A stretch of DNA of 64,000 nucleotides from assembly GCF_000300995.1 (NCBI RefSeq), contig NZ_AMRJ01000018.1, forward strand, positions 1-64,000, given 5' to 3'. This document shows, piece after piece, positions 52,644 through 61,152 of this stretch. Below the pieces are notes generated by a model, which saw only the letters and a program-made list of their open reading frames with translations, ran no database searches and was not told where the DNA came from. The translations under genes and the position numbers were made by a program. Every line of letters begins with the position of its first letter. Positions within the stretch are counted from its first letter, which is position 1. This stretch comes from Alcanivorax hongdengensis A-11-3. Its GTDB lineage: Bacteria; Pseudomonadota; Gammaproteobacteria; Pseudomonadales; Alcanivoracaceae.

Positions 52644-52904
52644 TTACTTACGGTTACCGTCGCCGTAGTTGCTCAGGTCTTTCTCTGCGCCAGCCTGGGA
52701 GGCAGCATTGCCGGCGGCTTGCTGAGCGTTACTGACTTGCTGGCTGCTGTCCTGACCGGACATTTCCTGGGCCAGACCAGCAGTCTGGTTACGCAGAGTA
52801 TCGCCGAAAAGACGATAAACACCGATGGCAGCGACTGCGATCAATGCTACGATAATGATGTATTCGGTCATGCCCTGTCCGAGTTGGCGGTTGCGAATTT
52901 TCAT
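52644..52904 (-). CDS. flp: Flp-type IVb pilin
   Basis: 86 residues. Leader MKIRNRQLGQG-MTEYIIIVALIAVAAIGVYRLFGD: G-x-x-x-EY (GQGMTEY) with hydrophobic helix right after, the classic Flp motif; cleavage by a TadV/CpaA-type peptidase would be needed. The C-terminal half is Gln/Ala/Ser-rich (SSQQVSNAQQAAGNAASQAG), longer than usual for Flp. It is the first gene of the Tad operon, so its own promoter must lie in 52905-52982. No prepilin peptidase gene is in the window. Confidence 0.92.
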   Translation of the reverse strand: MKIRNRQLGQGMTEYIIIVALIAVAAIGVYRLFGDTLRNQTAGLAQEMSGQDSSQQVSNAQQAAGNAASQAGAEKDLSNYGDGNRK

Positions 52905-52982
52905 AATCCCCTCTCTATATCGTATTGTTGCTAATTACCGGCTAAGCGGCAGTGGAAACGGAATCAAAGCGCCACTGTGGCC

Positions 52983-53918
52983 TTATTCACTTGCAAGGCG
53001 AAGGTAAGCGATTTGTAAATTTTTCATGCCTTCACGAATTGCAGCTTCTCCCTCTGGATACGCCCCGTGAAACCAGTCCAAACGGATATCCGCTGCATCG
53101 ATATACCAACGCGCATGAGCCCTTGCGGCGGCCTGTAAGTACGCTGGAAGTTCCTGTTTATAGTATTGTCCCCTGGCACCCGCCGGTCGCTGCCCGGCGA
53201 CCAGTGGTGCGAGCTCTGGCACTTTTTCTTCGGCATCCTTTATCATCAATGCGGCGACATTGAGAAGATGCTGATTGCGATCGGGATGACCTTTGGAGAG
53301 CCCGTTGGCACCAGAAGCTCCCTGATAATTACCACGCTGATCAATGTAGCGCTGATTAGCGTCATGGAGCATACGCTTACGGGCTTTGGCCATGGCCAGA
53401 TTGAGGTCATGCAGGACTAAACGGTTTTCTACGTGAAGGTAGGCGTGCTCCAGGTCGCGGCCATGATCACCGCAATCTTTTTCCAGGAAAAAACGGTTCT
53501 TTTCAGCGTCATAGATAACGCTGGTTCTATTTGGCAATTCCGCGACGCCAGTGGCATTGTCAAGCCAACCAGATTCTTTGGTTAGACGAGCTACCCAGCG
53601 ATATTTAAGGAGACCGTCATTGGTGGTCTTTATATCGCTGTTATCGCTATTCCAGAAGGGAGACAGCTCAAGGTGGTCGATTGCGGCATAACTGGAGTCG
53701 CCGTCACCACCACGAATCAGAAGATAATAGGTACCGCCCTGACCACGCGGGGTGAAATCCACCGCTGCAGCACCTAAGCCGTTACACCGCCGCTCAACGT
53801 GATAGGTTCCTGTAAGCTGCCCGGTTGGCTTGCTATCCAACGAAGCCTGTACGTCGACCCCATTGTCGCAACCTGCTATCACATAAAGAGCGAAGCAGAA
53901 CATCCATGTTCTATACAT
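52983..53918 (-). CDS. Lipoprotein of unknown function upstream of Tad locus
   Basis: 311 residues. Signal MYRTWMFCFALYVIAGC with the lipid Cys at residue 17. The first half is beta-rich (GTYHVERRCNGLGAAAVDFTPRG, YYLLIRGGDGDSSYAAIDHLELS), while the second half is helical and Ala/Arg-rich (NLAMAKARKRMLHDANQRYID, LPAYLQAAARAHARWYIDA). No known domain recognised. It reads toward the Tad operon on the same strand with 78 bases between, so it may be co-regulated. Codon use is more AT-rich than in most of the window. Confidence 0.72.
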   Translation of the reverse strand: MYRTWMFCFALYVIAGCDNGVDVQASLDSKPTGQLTGTYHVERRCNGLGAAAVDFTPRGQGGTYYLLIRGGDGDSSYAAIDHLELSPFWNSDNSDIKTTNDGLLKYRWVARLTKESGWLDNATGVAELPNRTSVIYDAEKNRFFLEKDCGDHGRDLEHAYLHVENRLVLHDLNLAMAKARKRMLHDANQRYIDQRGNYQGASGANGLSKGHPDRNQHLLNVAALMIKDAEEKVPELAPLVAGQRPAGARGQYYKQELPAYLQAAARAHARWYIDAADIRLDWFHGAYPEGEAAIREGMKNLQIAYLRLASE

Positions 53919-54139
53919 CGCAAGATCCCTCTATTTGTGCGGGGACCTTAAATAAACATCGCAGCCGTTTCCATTAAAGAGCGATGGCAAACTCTATTTT
54001 TTTAAACAGTTCACAAATTCAGACATATAAGCAAGAACCAATCCGCATCTCTGTGCGCCATTATCGACTTACAAGGAAGACAGATATCGTCTTGACTTCA
54101 TTACATAAGTTAAGAATACATCCGCTCATGCGAATCTCA

Positions 54140-54469
54140 TTAGAGCTCGCCGCATTGCGCCTTGTATTGCTCTTTATAAGCAGCCTCTGCATGATCGAAC
54201 GCTTCCATGTCAATATTTTGTAATGGCGACTCGTCATCAGCGCCCTCCACCACCGCCACCATGCCACTTAGCGATGCCTTAAATTCAGGAAACTTATCCC
54301 CCATAGCGCTCACCCTCGCAACACGATTATCTATATCTCCCATGCCGGCAAGGGCCAGCTGCAGATCAGACACCGCCTTGGCAACATCAATGCAATCGTC
54401 GCTTTCATCAGCCATTACACTGGCTGAGCCATATAAAATAATCACCATTGCTATTACGATTTTCTTCAC
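54140..54469 (-). CDS. Small exported protein
   Basis: 109 residues with signal peptide MKKIVIAMVIILYGSASVMA. Mature protein is acidic and helical with single cysteines near each end (DDCIDVAK, AQCGEL), probably a disulphide in the periplasm. I do not recognise it. The flanking spacers 53919-54139 and 54470-54663 are AT-rich without other genes. Confidence 0.68.
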   Translation of the reverse strand: MKKIVIAMVIILYGSASVMADESDDCIDVAKAVSDLQLALAGMGDIDNRVARVSAMGDKFPEFKASLSGMVAVVEGADDESPLQNIDMEAFDHAEAAYKEQYKAQCGEL

Positions 54470-54663
54470 GATTTTCCTCCCTGAAATACACGTAAATTTT
54501 CATCATCAAACCCTAGCATTTATGAATATATTTCCTGGCATTATAGATACTCAAAATGTGACAACCAGCACACAACATACTGCCATGCTGTACAGTCCAT
54601 GGCTCATGCCCTCAAAACCCGGTTACACTCCGTCTCCGTTCACCATTGACAAGGATGCCAATT

Positions 54664-55089
54664 ATGAAAAAGAACCATTTATTCCTAACGGCCGCTCTTT
54701 TCTTCCTGGCTGCGCCAGGCTTGGCCGCCGATCTCAAACCGGGCCAGTGGGAAGTTAAACAACGGATGACCGGCGATCAGGCTCCGCCAGGCATGAACAA
54801 GGAAAAGACCAAGACTCGCTGTATTACCGCAGAGGAAGCGAAGGACACAGAAGAAGCGTTGCGCCAAAAGTGGATGGGCAGCGGCTGTGACAACCCGGAA
54901 ATGGACTGGGACGGGGACACCCTAAAATGGCAAACCCAGTGCCAAAGCGGTAAGCGCACTCTAAGCTCCAGCGGCACCATGAACGTGGAGGACGAAGAAC
55001 ACTACAGCACGGAAATCACTACCGGCACGGAACGGGGGAAACTTACGATCAAGGCAGAGGCCCGCTGGATAGGCCCCTGCAACTCCTGA
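54664..55089 (+). CDS. DUF3617 family exported protein
   Basis: 141 residues from the ATG at 54664, with AAGGAT 8 bases upstream. Signal peptide MKKNHLFLTAALFFLAAPGLA. The mature part starts LKPGQWEVKQRM, the usual DUF3617 opening, then KTKTRCITAEEAKD, GSGCDNPEMDWDGDTLKWQTQC and a terminal PCNS: four or so cysteines consistent with two disulphides. Function unknown; periplasmic. Confidence 0.85.
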   Translation: MKKNHLFLTAALFFLAAPGLAADLKPGQWEVKQRMTGDQAPPGMNKEKTKTRCITAEEAKDTEEALRQKWMGSGCDNPEMDWDGDTLKWQTQCQSGKRTLSSSGTMNVEDEEHYSTEITTGTERGKLTIKAEARWIGPCNS

Positions 55090-55098
55090 CCGACACCA

Positions 55099-55773
55099 CT
55101 ATTTAATGTGGAGGGCCTCCAACACTGCTTCGGCAGTGAGCTGACTGGAGGGCGGATTTTGGCCAGTGACCAGACGCCCGTCGGTCACTGTCTGAACCTC
55201 GAACTTGGCTTTGTTGTGTAACTCTGCACCGAGCTCGGCGAGCCTTGTTTCCAACAGGAAGGGCATGACTTCATCAAGGCCCACTTCCCGTTCTTCCTCG
55301 TTGGTGAAACAGGCGACCTTGCGATTCTGTACCAGCGGCACACCATTTTCGTCCCGTACACCCACAAGTGCTGCGGGACCATGGCACACGGCGCTAATCA
55401 CACCGCCCCGTGCCCAGGTGCGCTCCAGCACGCCGGCTACCAGCGGATTGTCGGGCATGTCGAACATGGTGCCATGACCGCCGGGCACGAATACGGCGCG
55501 GTAGTCCTGCTCCCAGACACGCTCCAGCGGTACGGTATCCTGCAGGGCGGCGATGGCGTCCTGCCACTGGGCCTTCTGTTCGTCGGTGGGGATGGAATTG
55601 GGGTCCACCGGAATCTTGCCGCCACGGGGACTGGCGATCACCAGTTCGATACCGGCCTTGCGAAAGGCCAGGTAGGGAACCGCGAATTCTTCCAGCCACA
55701 GGCCGGTCTGTTGCCCTTGTCCCATCTGCGATGCACTGGTTACCAGCATGAGCAGGGGTGCCTTGTCAGCCAT
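55099..55773 (-). CDS. DJ-1/PfpI (Hsp31-like) type 1 glutamine amidotransferase-like protein
   Basis: 224 residues. Nucleophile elbow AVCHGPAALVG with the conserved Cys (near residue 131), preceding Glu/Gly loop FVPGGHGTMFDMPDN, and SPRGGKIPVDPNSIP typical of the HchA/Hsp31 branch. Members act as glyoxalase III or protein deglycase-type enzymes against methylglyoxal; exact activity not proven by sequence. It converges on the DUF3617 gene. Confidence 0.9.
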   Translation of the reverse strand: MADKAPLLMLVTSASQMGQGQQTGLWLEEFAVPYLAFRKAGIELVIASPRGGKIPVDPNSIPTDEQKAQWQDAIAALQDTVPLERVWEQDYRAVFVPGGHGTMFDMPDNPLVAGVLERTWARGGVISAVCHGPAALVGVRDENGVPLVQNRKVACFTNEEEREVGLDEVMPFLLETRLAELGAELHNKAKFEVQTVTDGRLVTGQNPPSSQLTAEAVLEALHIK

Positions 55774-55952
55774 GATGCCTCCTCTGTGATCGGGTTAACG
55801 GCGGCCCTTGTGAGAAAGCGGGCGCGCCCGGACAATAGATACAGCATGCCGGAAAGGGCGTCGCAGTACTGTGATGACGCACCGGCATACCCTCTGTTCA
55901 GGGTGTGGCCCCGAGCGGGCAACCACAACCCTTGTGACCATGGTTATTTCCT

Positions 55953-57305
55953 ATGGACTGGCAGCAACTATTGAGCAAGGCCCGGCTGGGCGGTCGCAGC
56001 GCCAAGGATGAAAGCGGGCGCACCGCCTTTCTGCGCGATCACGACAAGATTATCTTTTCCGGTGCCTTTCGCCGTCTGGCCCGCAAGACCCAGGTTCACC
56101 CGCTGGCCACCAATGACCATGTGCACAACCGTCTGACCCATTCCCTGGAAGTGTCCTGCGTGGGCCGCACCCTGGGCATTCGCGCCGGCGAGCGCCTGCA
56201 ACAGCGCCACCTGCTGCCGGACTCGGTCAGCGCCACGGACTTCGGTGACATCGTGCAATCGGCCTGCCTGGCCCATGACATCGGCAACCCGCCTTTCGGC
56301 CACACCGGCGAGCGGGCCATCCGTGCCTGGTTCCAGGAACGCGGCCAGCGTTTTCTGGATATGCTGCCTGCCCATCAGCAAAGCGACCTGAGCTTTTTCG
56401 AAGGCAACGCCCAGGGCTTTCGCATTCTCACCAAGAGCGAATATCACCAGTACGACGACGGCATGCGCCTGACCTATGCCACCCTGGCCACCTTCCTCAA
56501 GTATCCATGGCTATCCGCCGATGCCGGTACCGCCAGCAGCAAACCGGGCAAGTACAGTGCTTTCGTCTCCGAGGCCGGGGCCTTTCAGGAAGTGGCCGCC
56601 GCCACCGGCCTGCGGGAAATCGCCAGCGGCCGTTTCTGTCGCCACCCGCTGGCTTACCTGATGGAGGCCGCCGATGACTTCTGCTACGCCATCATTGACC
56701 TGGAAGACGGTCTGGAAATGGATCTGTTGCACTGGGACGAGGTTTACGCCCTGCTACAGCCGGCGCTGCCGGACACCCGGGAAGTCAGCGAGCTGATCCA
56801 TTCGGACCTGCGTGACGGGCGCAAGGCGGCGCTGCTGCGCGGCAAGATCATCGAGCGCTTTATCGAAGCCGGGGTGGAAGCCTTTGTGGCCAATCATGAG
56901 CGTCTGCTGCAGGGGCGCATGGAAGGCGATCTGATCAGCCACTGCGAACCGGCGGTACGCGATGTGGTGGAAAACGCCAAACAACTGGCGCGCTCGAAAG
57001 TGTTTGAACATCCGCGCAAGATCGAGCTGGAGATCGGCGCCTTCGAGGTCATGGGCGCCCTGCTCGACGGCCTGATCGATGCCGCCGTCAGCCACGCCTG
57101 CAACAATGCCCGCAACTACCGTTACGAGCGCATTATCGACCTGATCGGCCGACACAGCTTCCCGGATAACCTGTCACAACTGTCGGAGCAGGAGCGCATT
57201 TACCAGTGCATCATGCGGGCACTGGATTTTCTTGCCGGCATGACCGACAACTATGCCACCTACCTGGCCAAGCAGTTTTCCGGCATGGCGGAAACGCGCT
57301 ATTGA
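55953..57305 (+). CDS. dgt: Deoxyguanosinetriphosphate triphosphohydrolase
   Basis: 450 residues. HD-domain dNTPase: RLARKTQVHPLATNDHVHNRLTHSLEVS (H of VHNRLTHS) and the HD pair in LAHDIGNPPFGHTGERA, then YLMEAADDFCYAIIDLEDG. It removes triphosphate from dGTP and perhaps other dNTPs, limiting nucleotide pools. The length fits a Dgt type 2. No good Shine-Dalgarno precedes the ATG at 55953 (bases GGTTATTTCCT), so translation may be weak or the start uncertain. Confidence 0.94.
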   Translation: MDWQQLLSKARLGGRSAKDESGRTAFLRDHDKIIFSGAFRRLARKTQVHPLATNDHVHNRLTHSLEVSCVGRTLGIRAGERLQQRHLLPDSVSATDFGDIVQSACLAHDIGNPPFGHTGERAIRAWFQERGQRFLDMLPAHQQSDLSFFEGNAQGFRILTKSEYHQYDDGMRLTYATLATFLKYPWLSADAGTASSKPGKYSAFVSEAGAFQEVAAATGLREIASGRFCRHPLAYLMEAADDFCYAIIDLEDGLEMDLLHWDEVYALLQPALPDTREVSELIHSDLRDGRKAALLRGKIIERFIEAGVEAFVANHERLLQGRMEGDLISHCEPAVRDVVENAKQLARSKVFEHPRKIELEIGAFEVMGALLDGLIDAAVSHACNNARNYRYERIIDLIGRHSFPDNLSQLSEQERIYQCIMRALDFLAGMTDNYATYLAKQFSGMAETRY

Positions 57306-57319
57306 TGGCGAAATGAAAA

Positions 57320-57337
57320 GGGCGCCATCCGGCGCCC
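57320..57337 (-). terminator. Hairpin terminator between convergent genes
   Basis: GGGCGCC and GGCGCCC pair around ATCC. Read on the minus strand, T4 follows, ending the exported protein gene at 57369; it also sits 14 bases after the dgt stop. Confidence 0.7.
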
Positions 57338-57368
57338 CTCTCAATCACTGCAAAAAGCGACGTTATGG

Positions 57369-58058
57369 CTACTGTGCATTCGGCAAGCGCACACCAATGG
57401 CCAGTGAATTATCAAAGTCATCATTGTCACCATCGACACTGAAGCCGCTGCCGGTCTTTATTATCAATACCTCACCATTCAGAGTCACCAGAACGTCCGT
57501 GGAAGAATCATCCGCAGGGAAGGTAATCGACAGGGTCGTCCCGTTCAGGGACCAGCTACCACCACTGGCGGTTTCCGGGCTCCCCTCAATATCATCAACA
57601 CGGTGCTCACAGAAATAATCACCGGAGGTCTGTTGTACGCACTCACCTTTATCCGGGTCGATTTCCCGGGAATTTTCCTGCATGACTTCGGTCACGGTGT
57701 GGTCACTGTTTAGCGTTATGGTGCTGCTGCCACCATACTGCTGAATATAGAGCCCATACTGGGGGCTCTGCTGACCAGACTTGTAGTTACCCGTATCGCT
57801 GCCCATATAGGTCACATGGAAAGAGGCGCCACTGAGTTTGTCTTCCAGTGAGGCGGACGTACCGGAAGCACTCTCCAGCGCATCCAGCCGCTGGCTGTTG
57901 TCGTTGATGGCGGAGATCAGTGCCTGGAAGTTGCTGTCCACACCCGCAGCGGTGGCCGGCTGGCCGGATTGCGGTGCGGTATAACCCGTCACTTCAGCGG
58001 CCATGGCATTGGCGCTCAGCACAGCAGCGGTGAGGCCTGTCAGAATGATTTTTTTCAT
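57369..58058 (-). CDS. Exported protein of unknown function
   Basis: 229 residues with signal peptide MKKIILTGLTAAVLSANAMA. After it, a Ser/Ala region with AINDNSQRLDALESASG (short coiled-coil), then a beta-rich domain with YGLYIQQYGGSSTITLNSDHTV, two cysteines (GECVQQTSGDYFCEHR) likely in a disulphide, and Asp-rich loops near the end. It lies 39 bases downstream of the TSP3 lipoprotein gene on the same strand, so the pair may be an operon. Not recognised. Confidence 0.72.
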   Translation of the reverse strand: MKKIILTGLTAAVLSANAMAAEVTGYTAPQSGQPATAAGVDSNFQALISAINDNSQRLDALESASGTSASLEDKLSGASFHVTYMGSDTGNYKSGQQSPQYGLYIQQYGGSSTITLNSDHTVTEVMQENSREIDPDKGECVQQTSGDYFCEHRVDDIEGSPETASGGSWSLNGTTLSITFPADDSSTDVLVTLNGEVLIIKTGSGFSVDGDNDDFDNSLAIGVRLPNAQ

Positions 58059-58097
58059 GTCTCTTACCCTCTATCGATTTGCTTTTAACCAACGGCC

Positions 58098-60134
58098 TCA
58101 CTGCCAGTTGGCTTGATCCCAGTTAAATTGGTCCCAGACGGCCTGCACGCTGACACCGGTACAGGCGGGCACACTGTTATCCGGATTACACGGATCGCTG
58201 GCATCCGGGTCGGCGATGTTGTCACCAAAACCATCACCGTCCGCGTCTTTGCTCTCGGTGGCATCGTTCGGGAAGGCATCCGCGTTATCACCGACCCCAT
58301 CGTTGTCGCTATCCATGGTTTCGGAGGGGTCGTTGGGAAACGCGTCTGCGTTATCACCTACGCCATCGGCATCCGAATCCGCGCTTTCCGACGGGTCATT
58401 GGGGAAGACGTCGCTGTTATCACCGACCCCATCGTCATCGCTGTCGACACTTTCATTGGGGTCCTGCGGGAAGGCATCACTGTTATCCCCGACCCCGTCG
58501 GCATCCGAGTCCTGGCTTTCGCCCGGGTTGTTCGGGAAGGCATCGCTGTTGTCGCCGACGCCGTCATTGTCGCTATCGGCGCTTTCATTGGGATCAGTGG
58601 GGAAGGCATCACCGTTGTCACCGACGCCATCCTCATCACTGTCAGCGCTTTCATCCGGGTTATTGGGGAAAACATCGCTGTTATCGCCGACGCCATCGTT
58701 ATCGCTGTCGATGGTTTCGTTCGGGTCGTTGGGGAAGGCGTCCGCGTTATCGCCCACACCGTCTTCGTCGCTATCCGCGCTTTCCGCCGGATCGTTCGGG
58801 AAGACGTCACCGTTATCGCCGACACCGTCACCATCGCTGTCGGTGGTTTCGTTGGCATCATTGGGGAAAGCGTCGGCATTGTCGCCGACACCATCATTAT
58901 CACTGTCGGCGCTTTCCTGCGGGTCGAACGGGAAGGCATCCTGAGTGTCGGGAACGTTGTCGTTATCATCATCGGTATCGGCGTTGTCGCCGATGCCATC
59001 GGCATCCGCGTCGGCGGACTCGCTGGCATCCACCGGGAAGGCATCGTCGCCGTTGGCCACCTCATCGCCATCGATATCCGGATCTTCGTCATCGGCAATG
59101 CCATCACCATCGATATCACTGATGGTTTTGGCCGCGGCCGGGGTGGTGGTCTGCTGGGCCACAGCGGTGGTATCGGTCTGCACACCGGTATCACCGGTTT
59201 CATCCGCCAGCACCTGGCCGACACTGTCGACACGGATGCGGGTACCGGGAATCATCAGACTGCCCGGGGACACTTCCACCGACTGGCTCAGATTGGCCAC
59301 ATTATCGAAATCATCGAGGGTCTGATCACCGGCCTTGCCATCCACCTTGCCGTCGCTCAAATCATCGGCCAGGGCGGCAAAGATGGTGTCGGTGTCGGTG
59401 CTGCCAGCAGCCACGCCATTGGCTTCATCCGCCAGGGACTGGGCAATGGCCGCCACCCCTTCCACCGCCGTGCGGTAGTCCAGCACCTGCTGCTGGGCAT
59501 TGCTATCACCGGTATCAGCGGTAATCAGTGGCGGCGTGGTCAGCAGATCCACGTTGTCCAGCAGGCCAAAGCCGAAGGTGTTCTTGACCTTGGCCTGGGC
59601 CACGGTCAGCGCGGTCTGCCATTCCGCCGCACTGACGTTGTCATCGCCATTGCCGGCAAAGCCGCCGGTGCTGGAATCCGCGTTGGCCAGCGCCATTTTC
59701 ACCACCATGGTGCTCAATGGCGTGGGGTACAGCTGACCGCCCCCGGCCAAGACTGATGCATCGGCCACGGAGACCAGGCGGCGGATCACCGGCGCGGCGC
59801 CGGAGGTCAGGTCCGTGGTGCCACTGTTGGCCTGCACCTCGATCAACAGCGGGCCTTGCGTGCCCGCCGGAATCACCACCCCGTTGAAGGCGGCGGTGCT
59901 GTCAGTGGTGCCCTGCGCAATTTCAGCGCCTTTGCCATCACTGGCATTGGCATCCAGTTGATAAACCGTCACGTCGGCGTTGGCCAGCGGCCCTTTCACC
60001 GCCGTGCCGGACAGGGCCGTTCCGGTTTTGGTGGTCGGGCCGCTGTCACCGCCGCCGCTACTGCTGCCGCTGTCGCCGCAGGCGGCGAGAGTGACAGCCA
60101 GCGCCAGGCCAGCCAGCCTGAATGTTACCTTCAT
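58098..60134 (-). CDS. Surface lipoprotein with thrombospondin type 3 repeats
   Basis: 678 residues. Signal MKVTFRLAGLALAVTLAAC gives a lipid Cys at residue 19. Residues about 40-340 are a globular region starting LSGTAVKGPLANADVTVYQLD, a carboxypeptidase-regulatory-like start. Residues about 350-630 are Asp-rich TSP3-type calcium-binding repeats of 22 residues (consensus DSDNDGVGDNADAFPNDPxESA), ten of them regular. The C-terminus ends with a Cys pair and WDQFNWDQANWQ. Such proteins are surface exposed and stiffened by Ca2+. Adhesion is plausible but unproven. Confidence 0.88.
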   Translation of the reverse strand: MKVTFRLAGLALAVTLAACGDSGSSSGGGDSGPTTKTGTALSGTAVKGPLANADVTVYQLDANASDGKGAEIAQGTTDSTAAFNGVVIPAGTQGPLLIEVQANSGTTDLTSGAAPVIRRLVSVADASVLAGGGQLYPTPLSTMVVKMALANADSSTGGFAGNGDDNVSAAEWQTALTVAQAKVKNTFGFGLLDNVDLLTTPPLITADTGDSNAQQQVLDYRTAVEGVAAIAQSLADEANGVAAGSTDTDTIFAALADDLSDGKVDGKAGDQTLDDFDNVANLSQSVEVSPGSLMIPGTRIRVDSVGQVLADETGDTGVQTDTTAVAQQTTTPAAAKTISDIDGDGIADDEDPDIDGDEVANGDDAFPVDASESADADADGIGDNADTDDDNDNVPDTQDAFPFDPQESADSDNDGVGDNADAFPNDANETTDSDGDGVGDNGDVFPNDPAESADSDEDGVGDNADAFPNDPNETIDSDNDGVGDNSDVFPNNPDESADSDEDGVGDNGDAFPTDPNESADSDNDGVGDNSDAFPNNPGESQDSDADGVGDNSDAFPQDPNESVDSDDDGVGDNSDVFPNDPSESADSDADGVGDNADAFPNDPSETMDSDNDGVGDNADAFPNDATESKDADGDGFGDNIADPDASDPCNPDNSVPACTGVSVQAVWDQFNWDQANWQ
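58248..58907 (-). repeat. Ten tandem 66-bp coding repeats (TSP3)
   Basis: Ten consecutive 22-codon units of the lipoprotein gene, each DSDxDGVGDNxDxFPxDPxES. Codons vary between units, so selection on protein rather than recent DNA duplication keeps them alike. Two degenerate units flank the block. Confidence 0.85.
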
Positions 60135-60276
60135 GCGATTTCTCCAATCACCCCGGTTGCTAGATCTTCAACATAGCCACAGGGATAACCGGGCACATCA
60201 CCCATATAGGGTATGCACATCAAGCAGGGAGAAACCGGCCAGTAGCGGCCGGTAGCAGGGCTTTAAGGCAGGAGCT

Positions 60277-61041
60277 TCAGCCGGCCACGGCGTCCAGTAC
60301 CCGGGCAAACAGCGCCCGGAACGCCTGTGGCTGATCCAGTTGCGGGAAGTGCCCGCTACCGGCCAGATGCCACTCGGTGACACGCCCTTCGCAACGGGCT
60401 CTGGCCACATCACCGATCAAATCACCGTTGATGGCATGCAACGGACACTGCAATTCGGCGAAAGCGGCCTCCGGCGACCATCTCAGCAGGTCAGACCACA
60501 ATGGCAGCATGGCATCCGTGGGGGAGGCGGCCATGTCCTCCGCCAGGGCCTGCCGGGTCGGCGCATTCATATGCGGCCCGCCATTCGCCTCCACCAGGTC
60601 CGCCATGGCGGCGCCAAAATCCGCGTGGAACGGCTGTTCGATCTGCCGGGCGGTCTCTTCATCCACGTCGCCGTAGGGAATCACGAAAGTATCCACCAAC
60701 ACCACAGCGGCCACCGGCATGCGCCGGGCCGCCTCCAGCACCACGGCACCGCCCATGGAATGCCCCACCAGTATCGGCTTGTCGATGCCCTCCAGCGCCG
60801 CCACCAACGCCTCCGCCAGCCCGGTCACGGTCCACGAATCCAGCGGAATATGCCGGGACGCGCCGTGCCCGGGCAGGTCCGGCGCCAGCAAGGTCACGCC
60901 CTCGGGCGGCGTCGCCAGCACATCGGCCCACTGCCCTGCCCGGCAACTCCAGCCATGCACCAGTACCACGGTCTGCTCGCCCTGGCCGGCCCGACAGGTT
61001 TCGAGCCTGTGCGGCCCCAGCCGCGTTGTTTCACTCATCAT
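60277..61041 (-). CDS. Alpha/beta hydrolase (BioH/MenH-like)
   Basis: 254 residues. VVLVHGWSCRAGQW with the oxyanion HG, nucleophile elbow LVGHSMGGAVVLEA (Ser near residue 95), and His in LAGSGHFPQLDQP. Cytosolic ester, thioester or C-C hydrolase; substrate unknown. It faces the LuxR regulator gene with 111 bases between and may be its target. The 142 bases between it and the TSP3 lipoprotein start hold the latter's promoter. Confidence 0.88.
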   Translation of the reverse strand: MMSETTRLGPHRLETCRAGQGEQTVVLVHGWSCRAGQWADVLATPPEGVTLLAPDLPGHGASRHIPLDSWTVTGLAEALVAALEGIDKPILVGHSMGGAVVLEAARRMPVAAVVLVDTFVIPYGDVDEETARQIEQPFHADFGAAMADLVEANGGPHMNAPTRQALAEDMAASPTDAMLPLWSDLLRWSPEAAFAELQCPLHAINGDLIGDVARARCEGRVTEWHLAGSGHFPQLDQPQAFRALFARVLDAVAG

Positions 61042-61152
61042 TCACCTCTGTGTGTTTATGTGTTTGATTTGTGAAGTCATTCCTTCACTTTTTTCCTTTT
61101 GAATGGCGATGCGGTAACTTAACCCTACCCCTGACAAATAAACAATTTAGCA

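Noticed and set aside
53984..54223. 79-aa plus-strand frame
   Set aside because: It is antisense to the end of a better-supported exported protein and has no ribosome site.
58248..58907. Regular 66-bp repeats considered as a CRISPR or minisatellite array
   Set aside because: No unique spacers; the repeats are in frame and encode a known calcium-binding motif.
58113..59756. 547-aa plus-strand frame with repeated IRVI/GVRVI units
   Set aside because: Antisense of the TSP3 repeat block; its own repeats are forced by the 66-bp coding repeats.
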